Assembly: GCA_964019165.1 (NCBI GenBank)
Contig: OZ025278.1
Coordinates: forward strand, 12,526,786-12,590,785
Direction of reading: 5' to 3'
From: Mastigias papua
Lineage: Eukaryota; Cnidaria; Scyphozoa; Rhizostomeae; Mastigiidae
DNA: 64,000 nt
Below the pieces are notes generated by a model. That model was not told the DNA's origin, made no database searches, and worked only from the letters and a program-made list of their open reading frames with translations. Of the stretch, positions 34,572-46,425 are shown piece after piece. Position 1 is the first letter of the stretch. Each line of letters begins with the position of its first letter. The translations under genes were made by a program, and so were the position numbers.

Positions 34572-37500
34572 TCACTGAAGTTCAAGTTCACTCTTTGATT
34601 CGACAATATCATCAAGCACATAGGTATCCCCTTTAGAGTTGTGGCTTCCTGCCGATATCTGACTCGAATTCGAGGCTGCGTCCTCCTTGGCTATCACAGG
34701 TTCGTCGCGCTCGCAGCTGACCTCAGGCAATCCCGAGCACAGATTCACAGCACCGCTCGAGGTGCTGTGAACATTTTCAAGGCTGCTGGTTATACTTACC
34801 GTCGTGCTTCTGGGCTGGGCTATCATAGATGCATGACTGTCTACGTCACCATCACCCGTCCTGTAATGAGAAATGAGCGACCGGCTGTCGACACTGGCAC
34901 TGTCTTGGCTCAATCCTGTTATGCTTGGCTGCGCCTCTGAAAATAAAGCAACAGTTTGTAATATGAACAATAATAATTGTAAGAAGTTGATAAAGAATAC
35001 GCAGGGGAAGATCAATGAAATTTACAAAATGATATCAACAATTTCAAATTAAAAGGACGTTGATTCAATGGTCGAAGCATGGTCATACCTGTTCTCTTTT
35101 CCTATTTAAGTTTTAACCTTTCCTATTTATGTATTTAATTTTTTCTTAATTTATCGTTAGAGCGTAATTGTAATTAGGTTTTCAGGATTTTTTAATGGTA
35201 TTTTTGTATGTAAAAGGAGGGCCCCTTGAAAACCAGCTACGGCTGAAGGGATACCCTCCCTAAACATTTTTAATAATAATAATAAAAAAAAGGAAACAAG
35301 ATTATAAATCCTAGCTATAAATTCTGCAAGAACATGTATCTCCATTCCTATCTCTATGTTACTGCCAACATAGAAAAGACAACTTGTCAGATTTTACCTA
35401 CACATATAAGGGGAAGGATCTTCAAACTTTTAAGACGACGAAAAATAACAGTTTCCTATGTACGGCCTAAATCCAGGAATATGTGGAGATCAATGTGTGA
35501 CTGTAAAAAAGGACACCCCATAAAATGAATGACATGGATCAAAAAATGACATGGACTGTAGCATCCCATCAATAGCCTGCAACTAAATTTTGGATGAATT
35601 ACCTACATGGCTATAATGCATAATTTGCAACTGACAAAAAGATGAATATCATGATTGAATAAAGAAGCCAACTGCCAAACAAAAGTTACAAAATCTTGCA
35701 GCTAGAAGTAGCAGGTATTATGCCCCCTGTAAGACGCTCATCAAACAATTAGGTTGGAGAACAATTGAAGAAATTATTCAATACGAATCACGAGTTATGG
35801 TTTATGAATCATTCAAAATTCTGAAATCCTTCCTACGAGCTTCGTAGCACTGTTACTGATCTTCATATCCCAAAACGAAATACGGCCAGTAGTCAAAAGG
35901 GGCTCTCGTTCCGGGGAGCAAAATTATGGAACAGCCTCTCAACTGAGACAAAGTCGGCACCAACCATATTCAACTTTAAAAACATTACCCAAAATTGACT
36001 TTGATATAGATTATGTATAGTTTGTTTGATGAACTATCTATATATTTTCTTACTTATGTATTTATCTTACCTATTTATGTATTTACCTTTTTCTTAATTT
36101 TTCGTTAGATGGTAATTGTAATTTGGTTTTTAAGATTTCTTGATGATATTTCTGTATGTAAATGGAGGGCCACATGAAAACCAGCTACGGCGGACGGAAT
36201 ACCCTCCCTAAACATTTCTAATAAAAATAAAAATAAAAAAAATTCGTGGCCTATGCCTATCATCTGCTGAGTAGCGAGTGCTAGCGAGTGAAGAGCACGT
36301 GCAATAGTGGAATCAGTTCAGAGATAAGGAAAGTACAAATGTTTTATTTCATGAATGAACATCTTTTCTCAGAACGCACCAAACAGGTAATGCTAATGTC
36401 GCTTATTTCATATCGTGAGGAGAGAATAAATATTTTGGAGAAAGATCTACTATCTGTATCGAAAATGTATCAAAAAGTGAACGTATAGACTCTTCAAGAG
36501 ATAGTAGAAACAGGAAGGTAGGAAGAAAAAGAGGAAAAAATTTAGATAAGTGGGATCTGGCGAACACAGCGAAGTTGATTTTAAAGATTATGATTGCTGA
36601 TAAAGATAGCACTAAGAGAAGTGATGAAGTTCTTGAAATTGATGACTAGAAATTTGAACAAAATAAAAACGGCAAACCAAGTTTATTCCCTGGGATTATA
36701 AGATCCGGTGTTAAATAACGACCGGTGTAAAAAAAAGGGCCAATAAGGTAATAAAGTAATATTAACCTTTGTTTACAGTTGCTTTCACAGTGAGAACGTT
36801 ACCGCCTTGTGTTGTAAGGCTTGCGTTATCCAGCATACTACTTGAGTGGCTGTTTCGTCTTACTGGGCTGTTCTTATCACTGAATGACACTGTACCATCA
36901 TCTCTTTCGTCAAATTCAAAGTTCACCCCGTTACCGTTTGATGATCTTTTTACTGCTGTACACCCTCCACTTCTACAAAGCGAAACTGGTACAACGCCAT
37001 AGACATAGCCGAGAGCAATTGGCACACCAACACCAACTGTTAATGCCGCCAAGAACGGCGAAATAATCACCGACAGAGCAACACCGCCAACAATCGCCAC
37101 GTTTCGTTTGTGCATGGACTGGCGTGAGAATGAAAATCTATCGCGAATCTAAAAGCGAAAAAGGAATCGTAGATATTCAATATGAATCACCTGGCCAAAA
37201 CAATTATAATTACTATGTCAAAGTTTCTTCAAGTCGCCTACTTGAATAAAATTTAATCCCTTTCGTCTGTGACTTCCATCACATTCAAAAATCCTAATCT
37301 CCTGATGTTTAACGTATCTGACTATACATACATATCCCTAAATTTCAATAGAGTGAATGAACTCAATTGGATTTCTCGACTTCTCTCTAAGAAATTAAGC
37401 ACGCCTGTCTTTATCATCTTCAACCTTATATAGCGTCGTTGCTCTGGAGTTACGAAGTTCTGTTAAGGCATCGATGCAGCTTCAAACAAATATTTACGCA

Positions 37501-40500
37501 CTAACTATATCATATCATAAACATTATAACAACAACTGTTTACACAGAAAACATGCTTTCAGCTATGAAATAAAATCAGATAAAAATCAAAATAAACAAA
37601 ATATGAACACTGTCTACTGAAGTCTTTGATCCTAGGTGCCTATATAAAATATTGATAGCTTGCACAGTCGGGCTACTGTCCTACGAGCATTCATGTTTAT
37701 TAAATATTCTCTAGATGTACTCTTGTTTCTTTACTAAAGCGGCCTAACGATGCTAATTTACGCTCTGGGAAGGAATATTATTCCATGTCCAAAGAACAGG
37801 AAAAGTAACAGCTTCTATTTGCGAATCATGTCTCGTATCTTGCAATTTCCAGATCTTCACTTCGAAAATCAAGCATTCCGCATTAACCACAAAGGTGGAT
37901 AGATGTAAGTATCAGATACAATATATCTCCTCTTTTGTGATATTGCTTCACTCAATGTGAATATATCGCTAAAGATCAAATAGCATATTTTCGACAACAA
38001 GATCATTAACAAAACTGTCCTAAATGGCTTTACAGTTCAACATGTGAAAATAACTTACACGTCCTCCAACATAAATGGGTATCCCAATCATCATAGCTGG
38101 CAAAACAACACCGGCGGCCAACGCGATACCCACTGGTGCACCTATTAATGTTCCCATTTGCCATAGCACTTTCTTCTTTCGACTCCATGGCTTCTTGCCC
38201 CAAAATGTGCACCCCGATGGACTGGAAATTAAACATATGGATCAATATGCAAACACTCCCTGAAATCCATGGGAATACAAACAACAACTAAGTAAAAACA
38301 AAACAAACATGAGCAGATAATGTCCGTTTTTCAGAAATGTAGCCAGAGGATCAGCTGGTGAAGAACTAAGAGAGCGTGTAAGATCAAGTGACAAAAAGAT
38401 AGGAAGAGGAAGGATATAAATCAGGTGAATAGACAATTTCTGAGATGACGGGGGAAAGGGAAATATAACTGGGAATATATATGGCTGAGAACAGATTGGA
38501 ATGGAGAAGAAAATACAACAAGTTAATCTCATGAAAGTTTCCAACAATCGAATCGATTTGGAATGAAAGAAGAAGCAGGAGAAGGAAAGGTAAAAAGAAA
38601 TGAAACGGCGAACAAATATGAGAGCAATTGACATCCGAATTGGAATTACTACTTCAGTCAATGAGAAATAATAACTAACAACAATTTTGAGAGCATATGA
38701 AGGGAAGATAAAGTGCCTAAAGAAAGGTTCTAAGCGCTCAAATGTATTCAAATACCTCTCACTAATAATACATTCAAAACCTCAATAACTTAACGTTTGT
38801 AGTGCTATTCAAGCTGCCCTGAATTCACAGCTCCTTAAGTTCGTCATACCAAGGGATGAAGCTACTTAATAACTATAACTTTACCTGTTAGTCAGCAAAC
38901 GGTTTGTTAACGTAGGTAGATATATAATACGATTATGCTGAAAAAGTTTGGTTTTACCTACTTTTTCGCGATATTATTGTACATTGTCCCATATGTAAAT
39001 AATTGGTTTAGATTAATCATCTATAAACATGTTTTCCCATATACACCTCTGTACATTAGGGGGTGCCCGTTAGAGAGAACACTTATGCTGAGCCGTAGGG
39101 CATAGCGGGGAAGGGTGGCCAGTTCCTTTCCTCGCCGCCCTTAAAGCCCCAGTGTTGTCACCGGGTACCGATTTGCTGCCTGGTGGACAGTGAGTGAGCA
39201 TCCCAACTATGATCTGAGGGTTCGGTTCAAACTCAGGATGTTCCGCTAAGCAGCCAAGTGCTCAAACTACTTGCACACTATCAAGCTATTGTAAATACCA
39301 AATTCAAAGAATCTGTTGATAAATAGATAAATAAACAAATATATAAATAAATACAGGTAGCTCCTGTTCAGTCCCTAGAGAAAGCTAAATGCAGTTAGTT
39401 ATATCCACATGAAATGCCTAACCTCTTGACATTCTTGAACGTTGACAACATGTACTAGATCAAGAATACAACAGCCATAGTCACTGCATATACTTGTGAA
39501 TGAAAGTCGCCTATGGTTCTGTATCATACAGTGCAGCGTACATTAAGACTAGTTTCTTATGTGTTAATCACGTGCTTTGCGGGGTGAGTGGCCAAGCGGT
39601 TCAGTTGGCGTCCGTTAGCTAGCTGAAGTTAAGCTTGGCTGTGTTAAGTCAGCAACTGGATGGGCGAATATCCAGATAAACGACCAAAGCAACTCACTCC
39701 GCCGTCCTTCGGAAGGGACGCTAAACTAGGAGTCCCATGCCCGGATGCGGCATGCACAGTAGGCCTAAATTAGCTGAAAACGCTAGATATAACAACCTAC
39801 TCAAAAATAAAGTAAACAGAATAAGCAACAAATACTCATGCTAAGAGGGAGTAGGATGGTCTTCTTACCTCAGGTAATGTAAATCTGAGATTTCCTTCAT
39901 ACACAGCCAACAAAATTCTGAGCCACAAACAGAGCATGTCATGTGGTTGCAAGAGCCATCGTCCATTTTGATGAACAGTGCACCACACCTAGGGCAAGGC
40001 TTCATATCTTCATTGGAAGATCCTCTTCTGTCACCGGATGATAATGAGCCAATTTCAGCAAAATGGTTCCGGCTACGAGCTGCATCGCACGTTGTGTTCG
40101 GATGCCAGACCTGGCGACAGTGGTAACAAAATTCTGTTTTGCACCCAGGCCTATTACACTTAAGTTGGGGACAGCTCGCACATCCTGAAGCAATAACAGC
40201 ATAAACACAATCCGGGGCCGGGCACCATCTAATGTCCGGGATGGAAACCAAGGCTCTTCTGAGGGTAAATTCTTCGTATTTACTGAACAGGTGATCATCA
40301 TTTAGAATCTCTTTGATATCCGAAGGGTGAAAAACCTCAGAGCATTCCGGGCAGCTGACCATGACACGCCATTCTTTAATTGCAAGAGTTAGATATTGCC
40401 GTAGGCAATCTATGCATGTTCTGTGTTCGCAAGTTAGTAATACAGGGAAAACTCCAATCGGCCTTTGGACAAAGCAGACATTGCATGTAAGAGTTTCTTC

Positions 40501-40653
40501 CTGCTGCTCACGAGTGCTAGAAGACGAAGTCCCGGGCTCTTCAGTATTGGAATGAGACTTTTTTGACCTCACAAACATTCGGCGAAGGCTAAATTTTGAT
40601 TTCTTGATGGTCGCCGTCTCCTCAACTTCTGCAGCCGCCATGCTGGATTGCAT
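34572..40653 (-). CDS. RNF19: RNF19-type RBR E3 ubiquitin ligase (dorfin family, at least 4 coding exons)
   Basis: Minus-strand coding exons 39869-40653, 38059-38221, 36767-37118 and 34572-34936 (phases 2, 0, 1) give ~554 residues; human RNF19A is 838, with a much longer C-terminal tail. RBR ligases pass ubiquitin from E2 to a RING2 cysteine and then to substrate. Seen: basic N-terminus; RING1 (C-N-V-C ... C-P-E-C); IBR (RWCPAPDC ... FCYHC ... WHPNTTC); RING2 (KPCPRCG ... DGSCNHMTC ... FCWLCMKE) with the probable catalytic Cys at ~235; then [12 protein letters not shown] and two membrane segments ([20 protein letters not shown] and [20 protein letters not shown]) followed by [13 protein letters not shown], diagnostic for RNF19. 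The tail is Ser-rich. Starts at 40653 or 40641 are both possible; the latter (AGCATGG) has the better context, and an AG acceptor before 40661 suggests a 5' UTR intron. The exon 2/3 junction lacks ~10 residues present in vertebrates, so a micro-exon may be missed. Confidence 0.93.
35095..35292 (+). mobile_element. LINE 3' end, copy 1 (in RNF19 intron 3)
   Basis: A 5'-truncated LINE 3' UTR. It ends with a short stem (GGAGGGCC ... CCCTCCC) and the tail TAATAATAATAATAAAAAAA. It aligns along its length with the 3' end of the copy at 35705-36242 and lies antisense to RNF19. Confidence 0.75.
35705..36242 (+). mobile_element. LINE C-terminal fragment, copy 2 (in RNF19 intron 3)
   Basis: The plus strand encodes broken pieces typical of LINE ORF2 C-termini: [12 protein letters not shown]...[11 protein letters not shown], then after stops and a frame change [17 protein letters not shown]. 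The same 3' UTR stem and an (AATAAA)n tail as in copy 1 follow. Stops and frameshifts show it is dead. CR1/L2-like by general appearance, but the clade is not certain. Confidence 0.75.
36415..36648 (+). other. Unrecognised open frame in RNF19 intron 3
   Basis: Plus-strand frame of ~77 codons without an ATG, lysine/arginine-rich first (RKVGRKRGK) and then more regular ([20 protein letters not shown]), ending at TAG. It overlaps another plus-strand frame (36288-36488). The composition looks coding, perhaps a decayed transposon protein. I do not recognise the family. Confidence 0.25.
39058..39356. repeat. Dispersed retroelement-like repeat with AT-rich tail
   Basis: Begins AGGGGGTGCCCGTTAGAGAG and ends in a tail of ATAAATA-type units (39318-39356), as LINE/SINE 3' ends do. 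Its head is shared with 40825-40900. Lies in RNF19 intron 1. Confidence 0.5.
39579..39775 (+). mobile_element. tRNA-derived SINE-like element
   Basis: The head GCGGGGTGAGTGGCCAAGCG contains a sequence like the A box of tRNA-Leu/Ser (GTGGCCAAGCGGT). The body includes CCGTCCTTCGGAAGGGACGC followed by AGGAGTCCCATGC, a block resembling conserved cores of invertebrate SINEs. It does not fold as a complete tRNA. Lies in RNF19 intron 1. Confidence 0.45.
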
Positions 40654-42652
40654 GAATACCTGTGAAATCCTAAAAAAAACACAAGATAGCTAATAAGCAA
40701 AACCAAAGTAAAAGTAGGTAGATGAACACTAAAGGAAATATATTGTGGGTCTGAGATATGAACTGAAAGTGTAAACTTAACTTGCTAAGAACTACTTCGT
40801 ATAGTCTCTAGTTTCCCTACATTGGGGAGTGCCTGCTGGAGAGGACACCTGGAGAGGACACCTAGAGAGGACGCTTATCCTGGGCCACAGTAAAAGGATA
40901 TGGCAGAATGACAACTAACTGCTTTTTGGGTGGCGCTTTTTGATTACGCATGCGTTTGTATAAGAAGCGAGCAACAGAGGTTAAGTAACTAAAGAAAATC
41001 CTCACTGTTGTGTTCACTGTGGTTTGAAAATGGGGCTAAAGCGAAAAGCAGTTTTATTGTTCTCAGTGCATTCCAGTCGCAAAGTTCGCGTTACCAAAAT
41101 GTCAATTTTGCTGCATGAATCTACGTGAATAATTTGAGTAAATGAAAATGAACGAAATAAAACGGGGCCTTTTCAAATTTGTTTATCAGATTAGTCCTGG
41201 TCACCCCCCCTCCCCCCTAGATAAAGTGTGCTTGTCTAATAAGATTGTTGCGAGGGGCATCACTCAGAAGAATCTCGTAAACTCTGTGAAAAATTCACAA
41301 CAATCTCGTAGAGCTTTTAAGAGTAATACACCCCTCACCATGAGGGATAACATAGAGTGTATGAAAACCATATTTGTATCAAACACATGAACTGGGTCAC
41401 TCTGTGATTATACGAGGGCCTCGCTCATAGTTCTTCTCCAGATAAAGGATGAATTTCCGAGGTAGCAGTTTCCAAGTACACTGCATGAAGAACCCTAAAT
41501 ATGAACCTGGGTACTTTTCTAACATGTGTAAATTTAAGGGGGAACGTACCTCCCATGCCTGCTAGTTCCTATGTTTCCGTTAACATATACATCTGAAGTG
41601 GCATGCTATAAGAAGCTCCAGAATGCTTTAGTAGAGAGCTGAATACGGTTACAATTTCTACCAAAAAAATATGCTCAGTATTACAGGTAACTACAACTGC
41701 TTTTTTTTGGTGGCTGTTGACAACTACTGTGGAGAAGCTAGAGACAGCCTGTTCTTACTTCTTGCCCTTCGCCAAAAAATACTGATCAAAAACTGAGTCT
41801 AAAAAATTGTAGAAGAATAAACACTGGGGGGAGTCTCATCGAAGTCACCAGCAACAGAGGAAACAACAGTGTAGAGTCGACAGAAAACCTGAATGAATAA
41901 TTAAATGACTTTGACACCACGATCTAACAATAGGTAGAGACAGCCATACAGAAAAACAACGAAAACATGGATGGTTTCAACTGATATTCCAACTAATAGC
42001 GCAAAAGACACAGATTGAAGTAAGTTTTCATCTGTGCTCAAGCAACAGGTGAAGTCCAAAAAGCGCTTTTTCGATCATTTAACTCGAGCAGCCTATAACC
42101 ACGGACAGATTTTGCACAATTTGATTGTGGGATGTAGAAGGAAGTGTACGTTTGAGGTACCCCTTAACAGTTAAAAAACATATCAAAACTTATCAATGTG
42201 CTCCACTCATTCAAAGACAGGTCCAAACGATCCGGTGTGACTTTGCACCCGGTAAGGGTTTGCAGCTATCACGACAAAAAGTGCATTTGTATTTATGCAT
42301 CGGATCAAACATAATGATGTACAGCGAAAACTTAGCCTAGCTTTGGGTTTGGTAGAGGTCTCACGGACTTGATCAAACTTCATGCAGTCAAAACGAAACT
42401 GTTCCCCTTGTTTTAAAATACCATATGGAAGCCTCAAAACATAAATGGGCCTATTAAATCAGAAAAGAAGGAAGTACCTAACAAAATCGAAGTACTTGCC
42501 GAAAAGATCTGATTAACAAAACCCATACTCCAATAGCCGATGCTGGTTTGAAGAAATCTTGACTTGGCAGCCACATATGTGCTTCTACTATAATAGTTTG
42601 AATGAGACGACTGATAGTTACAGAGTAAAGAACAGCCAGCGACTAGGATGGA
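40654..42652. other. Upstream of RNF19: repeat debris, no gene seen
   Basis: Contains the short repeat at 40825-40900, where TGGAGAGGACACC is locally multiplied and which is related to the head of 39058-39356. The stretch from ~41960 to 42350 may be decayed 5' sequence of the LINE relic that follows. No credible host gene. Confidence 0.4.
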
Positions 42653-43490
42653 ATGCCCCTGGCCAATAAACTTTCGTCATTTACATACCTACTTTCATAC
42701 TTATGCATTTATTCATTTACTTGTCTCCATGGAAAAAACGCCACTATCAACACAGATCTGATAAAAGTCCTAAAAGGAATGTACCAAGGGGACAGTGTGT
42801 GTGCTATCTTATTATTTTGTCTTTTAATCAACTCTCATATCTGCTGCAAAGGTCCAAAGGGTATGCCTATGGGAATTCAAAATTATATGACGGAGATATA
42901 AGACAAACTACAATATCAGATGAACATCATCAAGACTTTTTTAAACGACATTAAGATGAAATTTGTCGTAGGAAAGTATTCCTACTTTTAAATTAAGAAA
43001 GGAAGAATTGCCGCTTCTGGAGAGCATCTGACGATTGATGGTTTAAATATTACACCTTTGAAATCGGATGACCACTACAAATACTGTGGCATTGAGGAAA
43101 TTGTTTAATATGATGATCCTATAAGTAAGGAGAGAATTCCGAAAGAGTATCTGACTCAAGTGAAGAAAATCAGGTTATCTGAGTTATCTGACTACAACAC
43201 AGTAAAAGCACATAGCAGATTTGTAATCCATGTTAAAACGCTAATTCTAGGAGCAACCTGGACAATTGAGGGTATTAAATAGCTAGATATCAAAACCAGA
43301 AAAAATTTGGCACTAACCGGAAACTTCCCCACAATTTAGACATTGACAAGCTTTACACTACTAGAAGTAAAGGCGGAAGAAGCTTGAAGAATATCAACAC
43401 TCTTTTTGAAAGCAGGCTCATAGTCTTAAAATATGTAGAAGAGTATGAGGATGAATCGATCAAAAGGGTATCTCAAGATAGTCTGAGAAC
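42653..43490 (+). pseudogene. LINE reverse transcriptase relic (R4/Dong-like)
   Basis: Plus-strand pieces of a non-LTR retrotransposon polymerase lie in order but are broken by stops and frame changes. They include LIKVLKGMYQGDSVCAILLF (compare the R4-clade GIFQGDSLSPLLF), KGYAYGNSKLYD in another frame, a YKYCGIEE-like block, LDIKTRKNLALTGNFP, and a final block LFESRLIVLKYVEEYEDESI. The catalytic [YF]xDD box is not recognisable. Clearly inactive. Confidence 0.7.
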
Positions 43491-43572
43491 TATCACATGA
43501 CTTGTTCGGTTCTTTGTATGTCCTCTTCAACTAGAAACTGCCAAAAAACAAACAAATGAAATTTTTTTTATA

Positions 43573-44051
43573 TACACTTTTTTATAAGAAAAACACTTTT
43601 CCTGAGGCTCAATTTTCTTAACTTTTCACGAATTAGAGGTTGAGATTTTCTTAAGATTTTCTTAACTTTTGCAGGAAGAAACTTGCTGAAACAGGCTATT
43701 CTGTATTTGTTGTGCCACCATATGCACGACACCAGTGATCGATTTCCTCGTTGAGCAATAGGGACAAAAACTTGCTACTATCTGCAGTGTGTTGCATGGT
43801 TCTGCTATTATTTTGTCATGAAATGTTGATATTTTTGTGCCTATGACTATTAGAGAAAAGTCTCGATCTTTGTACGAGAGTTTGCAAAAATGAGCCAATA
43901 TCAATTTCTGGCATGTAAGGAAAATGAACTGTAATTTTCTTAGGGTTTTCTTGAACTTGAGCCTTGTGTGATTTTCCTAGAATTTTCTTAAGATTTTGGC
44001 CATTTGAGCCTCATTTTCCTATAAACATTTTTCTTATAAAAAAAACGTGTA
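43573..44051. mobile_element. Miniature inverted-repeat element, TACACG family, copy 3
   Basis: 479 bases. The left end is TACACTTTTTTATAAGAAAA and the right end TTCTTATAAAAAAAACGTGT followed by A. It shares interior blocks with copies 1 and 2 but carries ~120 extra bases in the middle, so it may be closer to the parent element. No transposase frame. Confidence 0.8.
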
Positions 44052-45439
44052 GATGCTTAAATAGTTGTTTGCATGAAATAGACGGACATCCGAGGGGGGG
44101 GGGGGAGGTGGTCTCTGACTACGGACATAAACGATAATATGGAAATAGTTGCAGAGAGTGTAAAAACACTCGCCAAAAGTCCTGGGACACTTTGCACTTT
44201 TTGCATTCTGCAACGAACTTTCATCCCCCTCTCCACCTGAAACAATGTTGGTTTTCCGGAGAAGTACCTGCGATAATGGGAAAATTTCCCGTGCACGCCA
44301 ACTTCAAATGTGCCACAAACGAACCAATATTGTTCTAGGGGGAAGGGGGGTGTATGTTTGTAGCAACTATGACAATATGTAGAGGAAAGTGGTTCTTTTA
44401 TCAGTTTCTTCTAAGTGTCCCAAGGACTTTTGGCGACTATTGTAAATAGAATTCAGTTTCCCATCTGACGTCAATATCTGTAGTAAAATCCAAGAAAAAA
44501 TGAACAATTATGCGCTGTTATTACTAAGTAGGTCTATGCAAATGTTTTCACCGCGAATATCGCTTCGAAATGTAACCTATTATATTTGGAGCACTTGGAT
44601 GTATACCTAAGTGCATCGTTAAATACGTGAATGACATTAGATTTGAAAAGAAGGAAGCTACGAGACGCATCAACAAAATGCAGGCAGTTGTAACTAAAGA
44701 AACAGCTAAAATCTGTAAAACATTCGTAAACTTGTCTACTCTCCAAACTCCATAAGTTAATATTAACTGAATTCAAGTTAACTGGGAAATTAGTTTACAC
44801 ATCTGATTATAAATCGTATCTCAAGGTCTGAGGTCGATTGGCTTATTTTCTTGTGTGGAAATGCTAATTGTAAATGAATAATATAAACAGAACCTACTTA
44901 CGGCTTTACCCTTTCCTAAATTTCAGTTATATTGCGCCTTACGACCCTTGGAAGTTCTTTTTGTTTGAAAAAACAATGTGACCGATCATTATGCATAATC
45001 AAGCTGGTATTCATAGGTTCCTTATAAACGATAGGGTCCGAATAAACAGGAGGATCGGAAATACTTCCAAAATCTCATTAACGGGCGGGTCGGAAATATT
45101 TCCCAGATCTAGAGACAATGTAACTATCAATCGCGCTTCCGAAAAAACGACATATCCATTTCGAGATGGAAACACTGTCATTTCATGACAGAAAAATGCT
45201 GTTTCTCAAGGCAAAAACTTCCAAATCATTTTTGAATCCTTGAAACTTGATAAACGGGGTCTTAATAAGCTTCGGGGGGGGGGGTTGAAAAACTTGAAAA
45301 ACTAATAGGCGTACCGCTCCGTTTGCTAGGAACTAAGAGTAACATATTACAAAGTCAACCAATAAAGCAAGATAGGGACACAATACTTCTAGCATTCTGG
45401 GTTGAGTCTACCTGCTCACTGATCACGAAATGTGTGTGT
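44052..45439. other. Non-coding stretch
   Basis: No gene or clear repeat recognised, apart from G homopolymers near 44094 and 45275, which are likely sequencing or slippage-prone sites. Confidence 0.5.
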
Positions 45440-46425
45440 GTGTGCTAAATTATTTTACATCGATTTTATTTCTAGTTTACAAATATACATATATATACAC
45501 GTAAACTAATCTAAATCGATAACTAAGTAATCATAAATAAAGAAAAAAATATTTTTTGAATTTTATTTGCAGTCTAAATGAAAAGATACTAATTTCTATA
45601 TATACATTTACATACGCTGCATTTACAGTTAGGGCCCTCCCACTTTTTTAGCATATTTTTAAACATATCTAGATTTTCTGCCGACTTCATATCATTTGGC
45701 AGTCCATTCCACACTTGTGGGCCTAGGGATCGGAGGCTATTTGAACCAAAGGTGACTTGATTTGGTCTATAATGTTGTAAATTGTTGGTTCCTCTTAATG
45801 AGTAACTAGAAGATTTCACTTTGAAAATGTCTTGCATGAAGGAAGGGTTTAGTTTGTTCAGAGTTTTGAAAATTTCAATGCACAGAAATTTTAGTCGGAA
45901 AACACGCATAGTACACCTTCCAGACATTGAAAGTAAAACGTCGTATGAACTAAGTTGGTCATTATATAAAAATCTAAGGGCACGTTCTTGGATTTTTTCA
46001 ATTTTCTGCAAGGAATTTGCCGATGAAAAGTACCATACTAAAGGGCAATAATCAAAATTAGAATAGATGAAACTCTGGACAAGAATCTTCTTTTCATCAA
46101 AAGCAACAAAACTTTTAAGTCTTTTTAAAACATTGAGCTGTGATGCAGCTTTTCTACAAATTTCAGAGATGTGCTTGTCAAAATTTAGCTTATAGTCTAG
46201 GTAGATTCCTAGTAATTTTACCGTTTCTTCCGATTTTATTAGTTCACCGTTGATAATTAAGTTTTCTCCACTTGTATTAGTCTGATCCTTTCTAATAAGG
46301 ATTGCGTGAAACTTTTCTGGATTGGCTATCATTTGATTTTGATTAAGGCAGTTCAAAGCTACTCCAGCTTCTTTCTCCAGTACCCCAATCAAAGAAATAT
46401 TTATAAGAATTGTATAGAACCTAAA
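45440..46425 (-). mobile_element. 5'-truncated LINE with open RT C-terminal frame
   Basis: The minus strand has an uninterrupted frame from an upstream stop at ~46426 to TAG at 45589 (~267 residues after the first plausible codon), but with no ATG start. It is the C-terminal part of a LINE ORF2: NQNQMIANPEKFHAILI, KLLGIYLDYKLNFDKHI, the thumb/connector motif FDYCPLVWYFSS, and a terminal VWNGLPNDMKSAENLDMFK. The 3' UTR reaches an (AC)n stretch near 45440. The lack of stops implies a relatively young, 5'-truncated insertion. The clade (CR1/jockey-like) is a guess. Confidence 0.85.

Noticed and set aside
38242..38751. A 169-residue minus-strand frame in RNF19 intron 1, rich in Phe/Ser/Ile
   Set aside because: The opposite strand is simply purine-rich (GAAGAAGGA-type). 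The frame overlaps no splice consensus and its hydrophobic composition follows from that bias.
39579..39660. A possible functional tRNA-Leu or tRNA-Ser gene
   Set aside because: Only an A-box-like head is present. There is no B box at the right distance and no cloverleaf, so a SINE-like element is the better reading.
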